Below, one piece after another: positions 7,995-16,867 of a DNA stretch of 44,817 bases. This DNA comes from Cyclobacteriaceae bacterium. GTDB lineage: Bacteria; Bacteroidota; Bacteroidia; Cytophagales; Cyclobacteriaceae. The stretch's first letter is position 1; every line of letters starts with the position of its first letter. A model generated the notes under the pieces. It searched no databases. It saw only the letters and a program-made list of their open reading frames with translations, and was not told the DNA's origin. The position numbers and the translations under genes are program-made. Location: positions 1 to 44,817 of the forward strand of contig JAGQYI010000049.1 of the NCBI GenBank assembly GCA_020436165.1, read 5' to 3'.

Positions 7995-9266
7995 ATGAAA
8001 ATACTTGCCCCATTAAAATTTGCCCGAAAAAATGCAGGTTGGGCATTAACACTGGTGTTATTATTAACAGCCATAGGGACATTCGCACAATCTGATTCTG
8101 GCAGTAACACCGGATTACTTCTTGTTGCTGTAGGATTAGTGGCCTTGGTTTCTGTTCTTGTTCTCCTGGTTGCAATTTATACATTACAGGTACTTCGTGT
8201 ATTTGTTCAGTCTGAAAAGGAGAAAAAAGCAAAAGAAGCTGGCGTTGAGCTGAAAGATGAGCCAACATTCTGGGATAAATTCCTGAAAGTTGTAAACGAT
8301 CGTGCTCCTGTTGAGCAAGAGGCCGACATTATGCTCGATCATAATTATGACGGCATACGTGAGCTGGACAACCATTTGCCACCCTGGTGGAAATGGTTAT
8401 TCTACGTAACCATTATATTCTCTGTATTCTATGTAATTGGGTATCACATAACGGACTGGTTCCCTTTACAGGAAAAAGAATATGAGATTGAAATGGCTGC
8501 TGCAGCCAGTGCAGCTGAAGCCCGACAGGCAGCCAATGCTGAGGCCGGAGGGTTCGATGAATCACAGCTTGCTTATTCGGATGATCCTGCTATTTTGAGC
8601 AGTGGAGAAACTCTTTATACTCGTAACTGTGTGCCTTGCCATGGAGCAGAAGGTCAGGGAGGAATTGGACCTAACCTTACCGATAAATATTGGATACATG
8701 GAGGCAGTATAAAAGATGTATATACCACCATTAAAAAAGGTGTTCCGGATAAAGGAATGATCTCTTGGGAACAACAGTTCTCTCCCGCTCAAATTAGAGA
8801 TGTGTCTACATATGTGTTGTCGCTGCAAGGTACAAATCCTCCTAATGCAAAAGCACCTCAGGGTACTATATACGAAGGTGGAGAAAGTGGAGCATCACAA
8901 GAGGAAGCTTCTTCGGCTGAAACAACCGAAGCTGCTTCTGCGGATACTTCAGAACAAACAGCTGATGCATCGATGGGTTCTGATGAAGGAAAGACAATTT
9001 TTACAACCACCTGCGTGGCTTGCCATATGGCAGACGGAGGTGGAGGAATTGGGCCTAACCTTACCGATAAATATTGGAAAGATGGAGATGGTTCTCTTGA
9101 AGCGATTAAACATACTATAACCAATGGGGTAGCAGGAACGGCCATGATCGCATGGTCTACCTCCCTGAAGCCTGAGCAAATAGATGCTGTGGCAAACTAT
9201 GTGTATTCACTTAAAGGGACAACGCCTGCCAACCCTAAAGCGCCTGAGGGTAAACTTTATGAATAA
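7995..9266 (+). CDS. ccoP: cbb3-type oxidase di-haem subunit CcoP
   Basis: From ATG 7995 the product has 423 residues; an upstream ATG at 7968 inside ccoQ would add nine. I prefer 7995 because it follows the ccoQ TAA by one base. There are two hydrophobic segments near the N-terminus, then a third helix (WWKWLFYVTIIFSVFYVIGY) typical of CcoP. Two cytochrome c domains follow, with CVPCH starting at Cys212 and CVACH starting at Cys340. They are joined by a linker of about 45 residues rich in Ser, Ala, Glu and Gly. Both domains share IGPNLTDKYW and end with closely similar NPPNAKAPQGTIYE/TPANPKAPEGKLYE tails, a sign of internal duplication. CcoP passes electrons to CcoO and the haem-copper centre. 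The N-terminal part is longer than in proteobacterial CcoP. Confidence 0.95.
   Translation: MKILAPLKFARKNAGWALTLVLLLTAIGTFAQSDSGSNTGLLLVAVGLVALVSVLVLLVAIYTLQVLRVFVQSEKEKKAKEAGVELKDEPTFWDKFLKVVNDRAPVEQEADIMLDHNYDGIRELDNHLPPWWKWLFYVTIIFSVFYVIGYHITDWFPLQEKEYEIEMAAAASAAEARQAANAEAGGFDESQLAYSDDPAILSSGETLYTRNCVPCHGAEGQGGIGPNLTDKYWIHGGSIKDVYTTIKKGVPDKGMISWEQQFSPAQIRDVSTYVLSLQGTNPPNAKAPQGTIYEGGESGASQEEASSAETTEAASADTSEQTADASMGSDEGKTIFTTTCVACHMADGGGGIGPNLTDKYWKDGDGSLEAIKHTITNGVAGTAMIAWSTSLKPEQIDAVANYVYSLKGTTPANPKAPEGKLYE
8670..8694 (+). repeat. Internal direct repeat in ccoP, copy 1
   Basis: A 25-base stretch encoding PNLTDKYW is identical to 9054-9078, 384 bases downstream. Identity at synonymous positions suggests a fairly recent duplication or gene conversion between the two haem domains. 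Confidence 0.8.
9054..9078 (+). repeat. Internal direct repeat in ccoP, copy 2
   Basis: Second copy of the 25-base repeat at 8670-8694, located in the C-terminal haem domain of CcoP. Confidence 0.8.
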
Positions 9267-9302
9267 TAATCATTAATCAAGTATTTTTTAAACTAGAGGC
9301 AC

Positions 9303-10715
9303 GTGGAAAATTTTTATGAATATGATGAACAGTTCCGTGATACCATTGGAACTGTAGATAAGGAAGGTAAAAGGATATGGGTGTATCCTAAAAAACCGAA
9401 AGGCAGTTATCATACGAAACGTGCCATAGTTGCGATTGTATTGTTGGGGCTGCTTTTCAGTGGCCCCTTTATCAAAATAGGGGGTCAGCCCCTTTTATTA
9501 TTTAATATATTTGAGCGAAAGTTCGTCCTGTTTGGAATTCCCTTCTGGCCACAGGATTTTTACTTATTTGGCCTGGCAATGATTACGTTCTTCGTTTTCA
9601 TTATTCTTTTTACGGTTGTGTTTGGCCGCGTGTGGTGCGGTTGGGCTTGTCCGCAAACCATTTTTATGGAATTGGTTTTCCGAAAAATTGAGTATTGGAT
9701 CGATGGAGATGCGGCTCAGCAAAGAAAACTTAAGGATATGCCCTGGAACACGAAAAAGATAACCAAGCGTGTTTTTAAGTATGCAATTTTTCTGGCCATA
9801 TCACTGCTAATTGCCCATACACTTATGGCGTATTTGATTGGCATCGATAATGTGGTTGACATTGTTACTTCTTCCCCTTATGACCACTGGAGTGGTTTTA
9901 TTGGGATGTTGTTTTTTACGGCTATCTTCTTCTGGGTATTCTCGTATTTCAGAGAGCAGGCCTGTATTGCTGTTTGCCCATACGGAAGGCTGCAGGGAGT
10001 TTTGTTGAATAAGGATTCGATGGCCGTGTCTTACGATTTCAAAAGAGGTGAGCCAAGAGGTAGAATAAAAAAGGGAGAAATAGAAGAGGGCAAAGGAGAT
10101 TGTATCGATTGTAAGCTTTGCGTGCATGTTTGCCCAACGGGCATTGATATTCGAAATGGTACTCAGCTAGAGTGTGTTAACTGTACAGCCTGTATGGATG
10201 CTTGCGATGAGGTTATGACAAAAGTGGACAGACCCAAAGGCTTGGTCCGAATAGCTTCTTACAACAATATTGTTGAAGGAACCAAAAAGATTTTTACAGG
10301 TAGGGTGATAGGATATACCGTAGTTCTGGCAGCTTTACTGGTAGCTTTAGGTACCTTGTTAAGTAACAGAACGGCTATTGATGCTACAGCCTTACGCGTA
10401 CCGGGTCAGCTCTACCAGAAAAATGAAAAAGGTGACATTCAGAATTTGATCAACATTCTATTTATTAACAAATCGTTTGATCCAATTCAGCTTTCAGTTA
10501 AAGTAAGGAATATTCCAAGTGCAACTATTCAACAGGTTGGGAAACCCGAAATTAGCCTGGGCCCTAACAGCACGTTTGAGGGAATATTTTTTGTTACCAT
10601 ACCCTTGGCTGATTTGCACGACCCGAAGACGCCAATTATAATTGATGTGTATAAGGATGGCGAAGTGGTTGAAACGACCAAAACAAATTTCTTGGCACCA
10701 TTTAACGTGAAGTAA
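9303..10715 (+). CDS. ccoG: CcoG/FixG/RdxA cbb3 oxidase accessory iron-sulfur protein
   Basis: The 470-residue protein begins at a GTG. It has membrane helices at about 40-58, 85-108, 157-175, 200-217 and 340-360. The N-terminal half contains GRVWCGWACPQTIFMELVFR, and the cytoplasmic part has two 4Fe-4S cysteine sets, C267-x2-C270-x2-C273-x3-C277-P and C291-x2-C294-x2-C297-x3-C301. The C-terminal domain is an immunoglobulin-like fold outside the membrane. CcoG is known as a cupric reductase that supplies Cu(I) for assembly of the haem-copper site. It starts 36 bases after ccoP, and ccoH begins immediately after its stop, so it is operon-linked. Confidence 0.95.
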   Translation: MENFYEYDEQFRDTIGTVDKEGKRIWVYPKKPKGSYHTKRAIVAIVLLGLLFSGPFIKIGGQPLLLFNIFERKFVLFGIPFWPQDFYLFGLAMITFFVFIILFTVVFGRVWCGWACPQTIFMELVFRKIEYWIDGDAAQQRKLKDMPWNTKKITKRVFKYAIFLAISLLIAHTLMAYLIGIDNVVDIVTSSPYDHWSGFIGMLFFTAIFFWVFSYFREQACIAVCPYGRLQGVLLNKDSMAVSYDFKRGEPRGRIKKGEIEEGKGDCIDCKLCVHVCPTGIDIRNGTQLECVNCTACMDACDEVMTKVDRPKGLVRIASYNNIVEGTKKIFTGRVIGYTVVLAALLVALGTLLSNRTAIDATALRVPGQLYQKNEKGDIQNLINILFINKSFDPIQLSVKVRNIPSATIQQVGKPEISLGPNSTFEGIFFVTIPLADLHDPKTPIIIDVYKDGEVVETTKTNFLAPFNVK

Positions 10716-11141
10716 ATGAATTGGGGAAAGAGTATAGCCCTTTTTTACGGGCTTTTTGTTGTGGCTTTATTGGCAGTTGTGGCGTTTGCATTTACGCAAG
10801 ACGTAAACCTGGTTTCTGATGACTATTACCAGCAAGAATTGGTATACGAAGATCAGATTAACCGAATAAAGAACACAGAAAATTTAGAGGAGAAACCATC
10901 TTTGATGTTAAAGGGTTCCTATGTAGAACTTGCTTTTCCTGCGGCACTTGCGCCAAAGGGCACCTTATTGTTCTTTAGACCATCCAACTCTAAACTGGAT
11001 AGGCGGATAGCCATATCTCTTGGAGCCGACCATAAGCAACAGATCGATTTTTCCCAGCAGGAAAAGGGGTTATGGAAAGCGAAGCTGAATTGGAAGCAAG
11101 ACGGGAAGGAATATTATCAGGAATTTATAATTGTAAAGTAG
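10716..11141 (+). CDS. ccoH: FixH/CcoH-family cbb3 assembly protein
   Basis: The 141-residue product has one N-terminal membrane helix (IALFYGLFVVALLAVVAFAF) and a small beta-rich periplasmic domain. LVSDDYYQQELVYEDQINR is the recognisable FixH-family motif. CcoH helps assemble or stabilise the cbb3 oxidase. The ATG follows the ccoG TAA directly and its own stop is one base before the next gene, so translation across ccoG-ccoH-TauE is tightly packed. Confidence 0.88.
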   Translation: MNWGKSIALFYGLFVVALLAVVAFAFTQDVNLVSDDYYQQELVYEDQINRIKNTENLEEKPSLMLKGSYVELAFPAALAPKGTLLFFRPSNSKLDRRIAISLGADHKQQIDFSQQEKGLWKAKLNWKQDGKEYYQEFIIVK

Positions 11142-11142
11142 T

Positions 11143-11826
11143 ATGCTTTGGAGTGCTTTTTTAATGGGCTTCCTTGGAAGCTTTCATTGCATAGGTATGT
11201 GTGGACCAATAGTTCTGGCATTGCCCGGTAAAAGTGTTGCCTACAAGGTGCTGTATAATCTTGGACGTACCATAACCTATACCCTTATGGGTATTGTAGT
11301 GGGCATGGTAGGGCAGGGCTTCTCAATGGTAGGCTGGCAGCAATGGCTCTCCATCGGAGTTGGAGCACTAATGCTTATCATCATACTATTTACAAAGTAC
11401 AAGCATTTTGATCTACCCATGAGCGGTGCAATAAATGCGCTTTATCAAAAGGTAAAATCAGCCCTTGGCCCTTTATTAAGAAGCGAATCGAGCTTGGCTC
11501 CACTACTTATTGGTATCTTAAATGGGTTGTTACCGTGTGGTCTGGTGTATGCAGCCTTATTTGCTGCATTGTCAATGGGAGGAGTATCTGCCAGTGCCTA
11601 TTACATGGCTCTCTTTGGCTTAGGCACTATTCCTATTATGCTTGGGCTCGGTTTATTTTCAACTATTATTACACCAGCTGTTAGAACAAAGCTCAACAGG
11701 GCAGTGCCTTATTTTTTAGCGGTAGTGGCAATACTACTTATTCTTAGAGGGATGAACCTGGGAATACCTTTGGTGAGTCCTAAAATGGATGGCTCCGGGC
11801 ATATGCACATGAACCATAAAATGTAA
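11143..11826 (+). CDS. TauE/SafE-like (DsbD-related) membrane protein of the cbb3 cluster
   Basis: This 227-residue membrane protein has about six helices and the MGFLGSFHCIGMCGPIVLAL motif near the N-terminus, with two cysteines, plus a matching GILNGLLPCGLVYAALFAAL segment. These identify the 'sulfite exporter TauE/SafE family' group that closes cbb3 operons in many Bacteroidota. The annotation name is misleading: in this context a role in copper or thiol handling during oxidase assembly is more likely than sulfite export. The C-terminus (GHMHMNHKM) is rich in His and Met, a composition typical of copper-binding tails. A hairpin follows 15 bases after the stop. Confidence 0.85.
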   Translation: MLWSAFLMGFLGSFHCIGMCGPIVLALPGKSVAYKVLYNLGRTITYTLMGIVVGMVGQGFSMVGWQQWLSIGVGALMLIIILFTKYKHFDLPMSGAINALYQKVKSALGPLLRSESSLAPLLIGILNGLLPCGLVYAALFAALSMGGVSASAYYMALFGLGTIPIMLGLGLFSTIITPAVRTKLNRAVPYFLAVVAILLILRGMNLGIPLVSPKMDGSGHMHMNHKM

Positions 11827-11841
11827 CCCCTATAAAATCCA

Positions 11842-11864
11842 AAAGGCGAGTGATGCTCGCCTTT
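11842..11864 (+). terminator. Hairpin terminator of the cbb3 operon
   Basis: AAAGGCGAG and CTCGCCTTT form a perfect 9-bp stem with loop TGATG, 15 bases after the last stop of the operon. The T-run is only TTT before GGG, so termination efficiency is uncertain, but the A/T flanks make it usable on either strand. Confidence 0.7.
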
Positions 11865-12059
11865 GGGTTGGTGTGGGTTTGCAACGATTTTACAAACTCC
11901 AATCTAACCACCATCTGGATTCAGCTAGATATAACTGAACCGTACATAAATATACTTAAGAGGTGTAATAAATACAAGTTTTTTCGAGGAAACTAAGCAT
12001 AAAAAATTTGCCTTAAATGGCCCATATGTGTTATTTTGTAAGTTCTCCTAAATGCAAAA

Positions 12060-14984
12060 ATGAAAATATCATCTAAAGAAAGCTTTCAAATAGTTTACTC
12101 GCTTTTTCAGCACGAATATCTGGGGTATTTGTTTGAATCTTTTATTGTTAAAGTAGATGAAAAAGGACAACTAACATTACAACACCAGAACATTTCTTCA
12201 TTAAATGCATTCGAGTTTTCTTCCGGATTAGATAAAACCGATTTTGAGCTCATAAGACTAATGGATGAAATGCAACAGGAGGCTGTAATAAAGAAGTATT
12301 CATCGGTTAGTGCAAAGCCGGGAGAGTTTTTCCCAAAAATTTATGACAAGGAAAAAGGGAATATTCCGCTTCAGGAAGAGATCAACAGATATTTAAAAAG
12401 CATCAGGAGTAAGATATTGCCACTGCTTGTAGGCAGGAATGTTTTTGAGATGGGAAGTGATGGAGAGCCAACATGGCACAGGCTTGAAGTTATGCCTGAA
12501 AAGGCCACGGTTCTATTCCATTTTAGGAAAAACGAAGACAATACACACTATTTTCCCACTATAAAATATGACGGGCAGAAGGTGGACTTTCAATATAGAG
12601 GAGCTTACATTCTTTGCGAACAGCCTGCCTGGCTGGTTGTGGATGGCAGGGTTTTTTCTTTTGAAAAGGAGATAGATGGTGCTAAGCTTAAGCCTTTCCT
12701 AAACAAGAAGTTTATTTTGATTCCCAAAAAAGTTGAGGAAACCTATTACCATAAGTTTATTGCGCCACTGGTTGGGCAGTTCGATGTGTATGCGAAAGGC
12801 TTTGAAATTCGGACCGAAACCATCCTTCCAAAGGCTAAACTTACCTTTACCCCATTAGCCCAGGTGCAGCACACCATGGCTCTTTTTGATGGCGAGGAAG
12901 AGGAAATTGCCGAACCACAGAAATTTGTATTCAATTTGAATTTTGACTACTCGGGCCTATCGGTTAAACCAAGTGATAAACGTGGTGTGGTGGTCAAGGT
13001 CGATCAAGAAGGCGAATCGTACACGTTCCATAGAATAAGGAGACAGTGGAATGATGAAAATGAAGTACTCCGTATTATTGATAATACAGGCCTTAACTTA
13101 AATTTAGGGAAAGGCACCTTGCCTGCCGGTGAGGCGTTCGACTGGATATTTTCCAACCAGGAACTTTTGGAGAAAAAGGGCATTGAACTCCTTCAAAAGA
13201 AACAAGAAGGGAAACACTACTTTATTGGTACTTCAACAATAAAAATTGACATTCAGGAAAACATCGATTGGTTTGATATAAAGGCTATTATTCAATTTGG
13301 CGACTACCAGATACCTTTTCAAGAATTGCGTAGTTTGGTGTTGAAGGGGAAAAACGAATTTACCTTACCTAATGGAGAAATAGCTGTAGTGCCAGCCAGC
13401 TGGTTGAACGACTATTCAGAGCTATTCTATTTTTCCGAGAAGGATAAGAATAATAAACCAATACTTCGTAAGCATCATCTGGCTTTGGTGCATGACCTGG
13501 AGAAAAACGAACATGCCAATGTTGTTATGAACAGGAAGTTAAACCAGCTGAGAGATTTTAAAGAAATTGAAGATCACCCCCTTCCAAAGAAATTTAAGGG
13601 AAAATTAAGGCCATACCAGAAGGCAGGATACGACTGGCTTCAGTTTCTAAATCAGTATAAACTGGGTGGGTGTTTGGCTGATGATATGGGGCTTGGTAAA
13701 ACGGTTCAGACACTTGCACTTTTGCAGGCTCAAAAAGAAGGAGGGGAAGAAGTACCCTCTTTATTGGTAATGCCAACCTCTTTAATTTATAACTGGCAAA
13801 AGGAAGCCAAGAAATTTACTCCTGGCTTAAAAGTGTATAATTATACCGGAGTAAATAGGATAAAGGATACAGATCTTTTTGAAGGATATGATCTGGTAAT
13901 TACATCATACGGAATTATACGCAGAGACCTTGAAATGCTTAAGAACTATTTCTTCAATTACATTATTCTGGATGAATCTCAAGCCATAAAAAATCCTTCG
14001 TCAAACATTTCTAAAGCCGTTAGAGATCTTCAGTCGAAGCACAGGCTAATACTTACAGGAACACCCATTGAGAACAGCACAATGGATCTATGGTCTCAGA
14101 TGAGTTTTATAAATCCAGGTTTGTTGGGTCATCAAAGTTTTTTCAGAAAGCAGTTTCAAATACCAATTGAAAAGCAAAATAGTGACGAAAAGACCAATAA
14201 ACTTTATAGTTTGATAAAGCCATTCATTATGCGAAGACAAAAGTCGCAAGTGGCGAAAGACCTGCCTAAAAAGGTAGAGAATATTCACTATTCTACCATG
14301 ACTGCAATGCAGGAGGAGGTGTATGAAGAAACTAAAAATTATTACCGAAATCAAATCTTATCACATATAGAAACACATGGGTTGGGTAAATCTCAAATGG
14401 TCCTTTTACAAGGTTTAATGAAACTTCGGTTAATAGCCAATCATCCGAAGATGTCGGATGAAACATACGCGGGAGATTCCGGGAAACTGGATGATATGAT
14501 GCTAATGTTGAGCAATACGCTTTCTGAAGGGCATAAAATACTTATTTTCAGTCAGTTTGTAAAGCATCTTACAATTGTCCGTGAATTAATAGAGTCAAGA
14601 GGAATTACCTATTGTTACCTGGATGGAACGACCAAAGACCGACAGGCACAGGTGGAACGTTTTCAGGAGGATGAGAGTGTTAAAGTTTTCCTTATCTCGC
14701 TTAAGGCGGGAGGGTTAGGACTTAACCTAACCAAAGCAGATTATGTGTTTTTATTAGACCCTTGGTGGAACCCCGCAGTTGAGAACCAGGCCATTGACAG
14801 GGCGCATAGAATTGGCCAAACCCAGAAAGTTTTTACGTATAAGTTTATAACCAAAAATACGGTGGAGGAAAAAATTCTGGAGCTTCAAAAAAGGAAACTC
14901 AAACTAGCCAAAGACCTGATCACAACGGATCAGGGCTTTGTTAAAAGTTTGTCTAAGGAAGATATTAGTGAACTTTTGATGTAG
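12060..14984 (+). CDS. SNF2-family DEAD-box helicase / ATPase
   Basis: The 974-residue protein has a long N-terminal region (about 1-490) that resembles the bacterial SNF2 helicase-associated domain, then a complete Swi2/Snf2 motor. Visible motifs are the Walker A DDMGLGKT (541-548), motif II LDESQAIKNP (DESQ at 638-641), LTGTPIEN, and, in lobe 2, ILIFSQFVKHL, SLKAGGLGLNLTKADYVFLL and the arginine finger region AIDRAHRIGQTQKV. Such proteins translocate on double-stranded DNA and remodel protein-DNA complexes; the bacterial RapA branch recycles RNA polymerase, but the N-terminal domain here is not RapA-like. It stands alone: the cbb3 terminator precedes it and it ends two bases from a convergent gene. 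Confidence 0.92.
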   Translation: MKISSKESFQIVYSLFQHEYLGYLFESFIVKVDEKGQLTLQHQNISSLNAFEFSSGLDKTDFELIRLMDEMQQEAVIKKYSSVSAKPGEFFPKIYDKEKGNIPLQEEINRYLKSIRSKILPLLVGRNVFEMGSDGEPTWHRLEVMPEKATVLFHFRKNEDNTHYFPTIKYDGQKVDFQYRGAYILCEQPAWLVVDGRVFSFEKEIDGAKLKPFLNKKFILIPKKVEETYYHKFIAPLVGQFDVYAKGFEIRTETILPKAKLTFTPLAQVQHTMALFDGEEEEIAEPQKFVFNLNFDYSGLSVKPSDKRGVVVKVDQEGESYTFHRIRRQWNDENEVLRIIDNTGLNLNLGKGTLPAGEAFDWIFSNQELLEKKGIELLQKKQEGKHYFIGTSTIKIDIQENIDWFDIKAIIQFGDYQIPFQELRSLVLKGKNEFTLPNGEIAVVPASWLNDYSELFYFSEKDKNNKPILRKHHLALVHDLEKNEHANVVMNRKLNQLRDFKEIEDHPLPKKFKGKLRPYQKAGYDWLQFLNQYKLGGCLADDMGLGKTVQTLALLQAQKEGGEEVPSLLVMPTSLIYNWQKEAKKFTPGLKVYNYTGVNRIKDTDLFEGYDLVITSYGIIRRDLEMLKNYFFNYIILDESQAIKNPSSNISKAVRDLQSKHRLILTGTPIENSTMDLWSQMSFINPGLLGHQSFFRKQFQIPIEKQNSDEKTNKLYSLIKPFIMRRQKSQVAKDLPKKVENIHYSTMTAMQEEVYEETKNYYRNQILSHIETHGLGKSQMVLLQGLMKLRLIANHPKMSDETYAGDSGKLDDMMLMLSNTLSEGHKILIFSQFVKHLTIVRELIESRGITYCYLDGTTKDRQAQVERFQEDESVKVFLISLKAGGLGLNLTKADYVFLLDPWWNPAVENQAIDRAHRIGQTQKVFTYKFITKNTVEEKILELQKRKLKLAKDLITTDQGFVKSLSKEDISELLM

Positions 14985-14986
14985 TT

Positions 14987-16867
14987 CTAGGTAGAAGATA
15001 TTAGCACTGCTTTTGAATTGTCAGCTTTTTTGATTTTTCTTAAAAAATCAACCAATTCATTATATGTTTCCTTTGGAAAAGTGCCTTTGTACCTTTCTAG
15101 TTTTCTTGTATAAATCAACCCATTTTCATCCGCCTGAAAAGTTGCTTCATATTTTCCAAAACGACTTTCTATTTGTATGTTTTTGGGTAGATGCTCAAAA
15201 TAAAAACCTTCTGGCAAATGATAGTTTACAGTATCGATATCGGTGTAAGCAAAATTCACATATACATCTACCTCCCTATTTTCTGAAGGTTTTGGGTAAC
15301 TATCCCTTCTATTTAATAGATTAGGTTTCAAGAAAATACGTGTACCGCTTTTAGTGGCATAGTCCCTAAGTGTAATTTCCAAATATCGAGTGGCCATCGT
15401 TTTATCTTTCGTATGTTCGAACCCTACTTTCTCAACAGTAAAATTTGGAATATCAATTTCAGAATAAACAAGCTTTTTCAGTTTATCGGTGGATTCATCA
15501 AGATCCCACAAAACATTATCGAACTGAAGGCCGGAATATTCTGTTGTTATTTTTGCTGTACCTTGGCCAGACTTGTCGAACCAAACCTCAGAATATTGAT
15601 TTTGAAGATTGTCTTCATAATCGTAGGTTGGTGTTTTTACGAGTTTTCCACCTTCTGGTGTCACAAGCAAAACCTTTCTATCATCAGTAAAATCTCCTAA
15701 AAAATCAAATGGCATTTCTCTGGAAGTACATTCTAGCCAGACAGTGTCTTGCTCAAATGGAACACATAAAATCACATGATTAAAAGGATCGTAAGGGAAA
15801 TCTTCAAATATTTTAGCTGGTCGAGAACCCGCACAGACTAATGATGGGTACGATGTAATACCAATTGCTTTCAACATAGAATGCGTATAGTTGGTAAGGG
15901 CTTTACAATCTCCCCATCCAACCTCTTCAACTTTTGTTGCAGGCATTGATTGAAATCCTCCGATCCCTAATTGAACGCTCACATAACGGGTTTTTTCCTG
16001 CATATAATGATATACAGCTTTGACCTTTTCCCTATTATCGTTAATTCCATTAATAAGATTGTTTACTTCCATTTTATCTCTCTCATCAAGCACATCCCTT
16101 CCTTTGTTTAATTCATAGTACCATGTGCCAAAATCTTTCCACGATTCAAGGCTACCTTTACTTCCTCCAATGGAAAAGTTATTAGGAGATGTTAAAACAA
16201 CCGGAGTAAAATTTACAAGATCCGGGAAATAACTCTCCCTGTCAATAGCTTTTAAATTGCTAACTTTCCAAACATAAACATTTTCATTGTAGCTTGGTTC
16301 TGAGATATTTAACCCTTTGAATCTAACGGGATTGGTTTCAGGAAACGAAAGTGTGAATGAAGCATTTTCAACCGAAACTCGATCCTCATCTTGCGGGGAA
16401 AAATCAGGGGAGTAAAAATTTGTATTGAACTCAACGACATATTCAACCACAATTGTGTAAGGATAGGTTGTTCTTGAAAGATCGACAATTTTTACACGTT
16501 GATCATCAATCGAATTTCCTGATGGATTATAGTCAATAATTTCTGAATTCTTTATTTTATCTATTTTGTTTCCTTTGGAATCAAGAATTAGTGCATCAAA
16601 TTTTTTAATCTTTCTAAAATCGTCATAGAAAACACCAAAAAAGGCTTCATCATGGCCATTGCTGTTCAAAATGGTTTTAACTACTTCAATGCTTTTTGTA
16701 GCTTTATGTTCATTAACTACTTCGTATTTCAGGTCATATTTTCGTACTACGACATCTGCATGATCTTTTAAGTCTTCACTAATTTTTAGCGCACTCCATT
16801 CAGGATAGTCTTGCGCATAGAGAAGTTGACTTAAAAGAAAAAAAATTGTTATAAAATATCTTCTCAT
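14987..16867 (-). CDS. Secreted DUF3857/transglutaminase-like protein, catalytic triad intact
   Basis: The 626-residue protein carries a signal peptide (MRRYFITIFFLLSQLLYAQ), a beta-rich DUF3857 domain (about 50-210) and a transglutaminase-like core (about 275-385). The core has VGWGDCKALTNY with Cys321, DPFNHVILCV with His364, and an acidic residue in DTVWLECTS, consistent with a Cys-His-Asp/Glu papain-like triad. A C-terminal beta domain follows. Transglutaminase-like folds in bacteria are often proteases or amide-bond enzymes; the substrate is unknown. The gene overlaps the upstream paralogue by four bases (ATGA), so the two are co-translated. Confidence 0.88.
   Translation of the reverse strand: MRRYFITIFFLLSQLLYAQDYPEWSALKISEDLKDHADVVVRKYDLKYEVVNEHKATKSIEVVKTILNSNGHDEAFFGVFYDDFRKIKKFDALILDSKGNKIDKIKNSEIIDYNPSGNSIDDQRVKIVDLSRTTYPYTIVVEYVVEFNTNFYSPDFSPQDEDRVSVENASFTLSFPETNPVRFKGLNISEPSYNENVYVWKVSNLKAIDRESYFPDLVNFTPVVLTSPNNFSIGGSKGSLESWKDFGTWYYELNKGRDVLDERDKMEVNNLINGINDNREKVKAVYHYMQEKTRYVSVQLGIGGFQSMPATKVEEVGWGDCKALTNYTHSMLKAIGITSYPSLVCAGSRPAKIFEDFPYDPFNHVILCVPFEQDTVWLECTSREMPFDFLGDFTDDRKVLLVTPEGGKLVKTPTYDYEDNLQNQYSEVWFDKSGQGTAKITTEYSGLQFDNVLWDLDESTDKLKKLVYSEIDIPNFTVEKVGFEHTKDKTMATRYLEITLRDYATKSGTRIFLKPNLLNRRDSYPKPSENREVDVYVNFAYTDIDTVNYHLPEGFYFEHLPKNIQIESRFGKYEATFQADENGLIYTRKLERYKGTFPKETYNELVDFLRKIKKADNSKAVLISST

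Noticed and set aside
8949-9179. Minus-strand frames across the ccoP haem domains
   Set aside because: They are shadows of the Ala/Ser/Glu-rich linker and the haem repeats; the plus-strand frame has clear CxxCH motifs.
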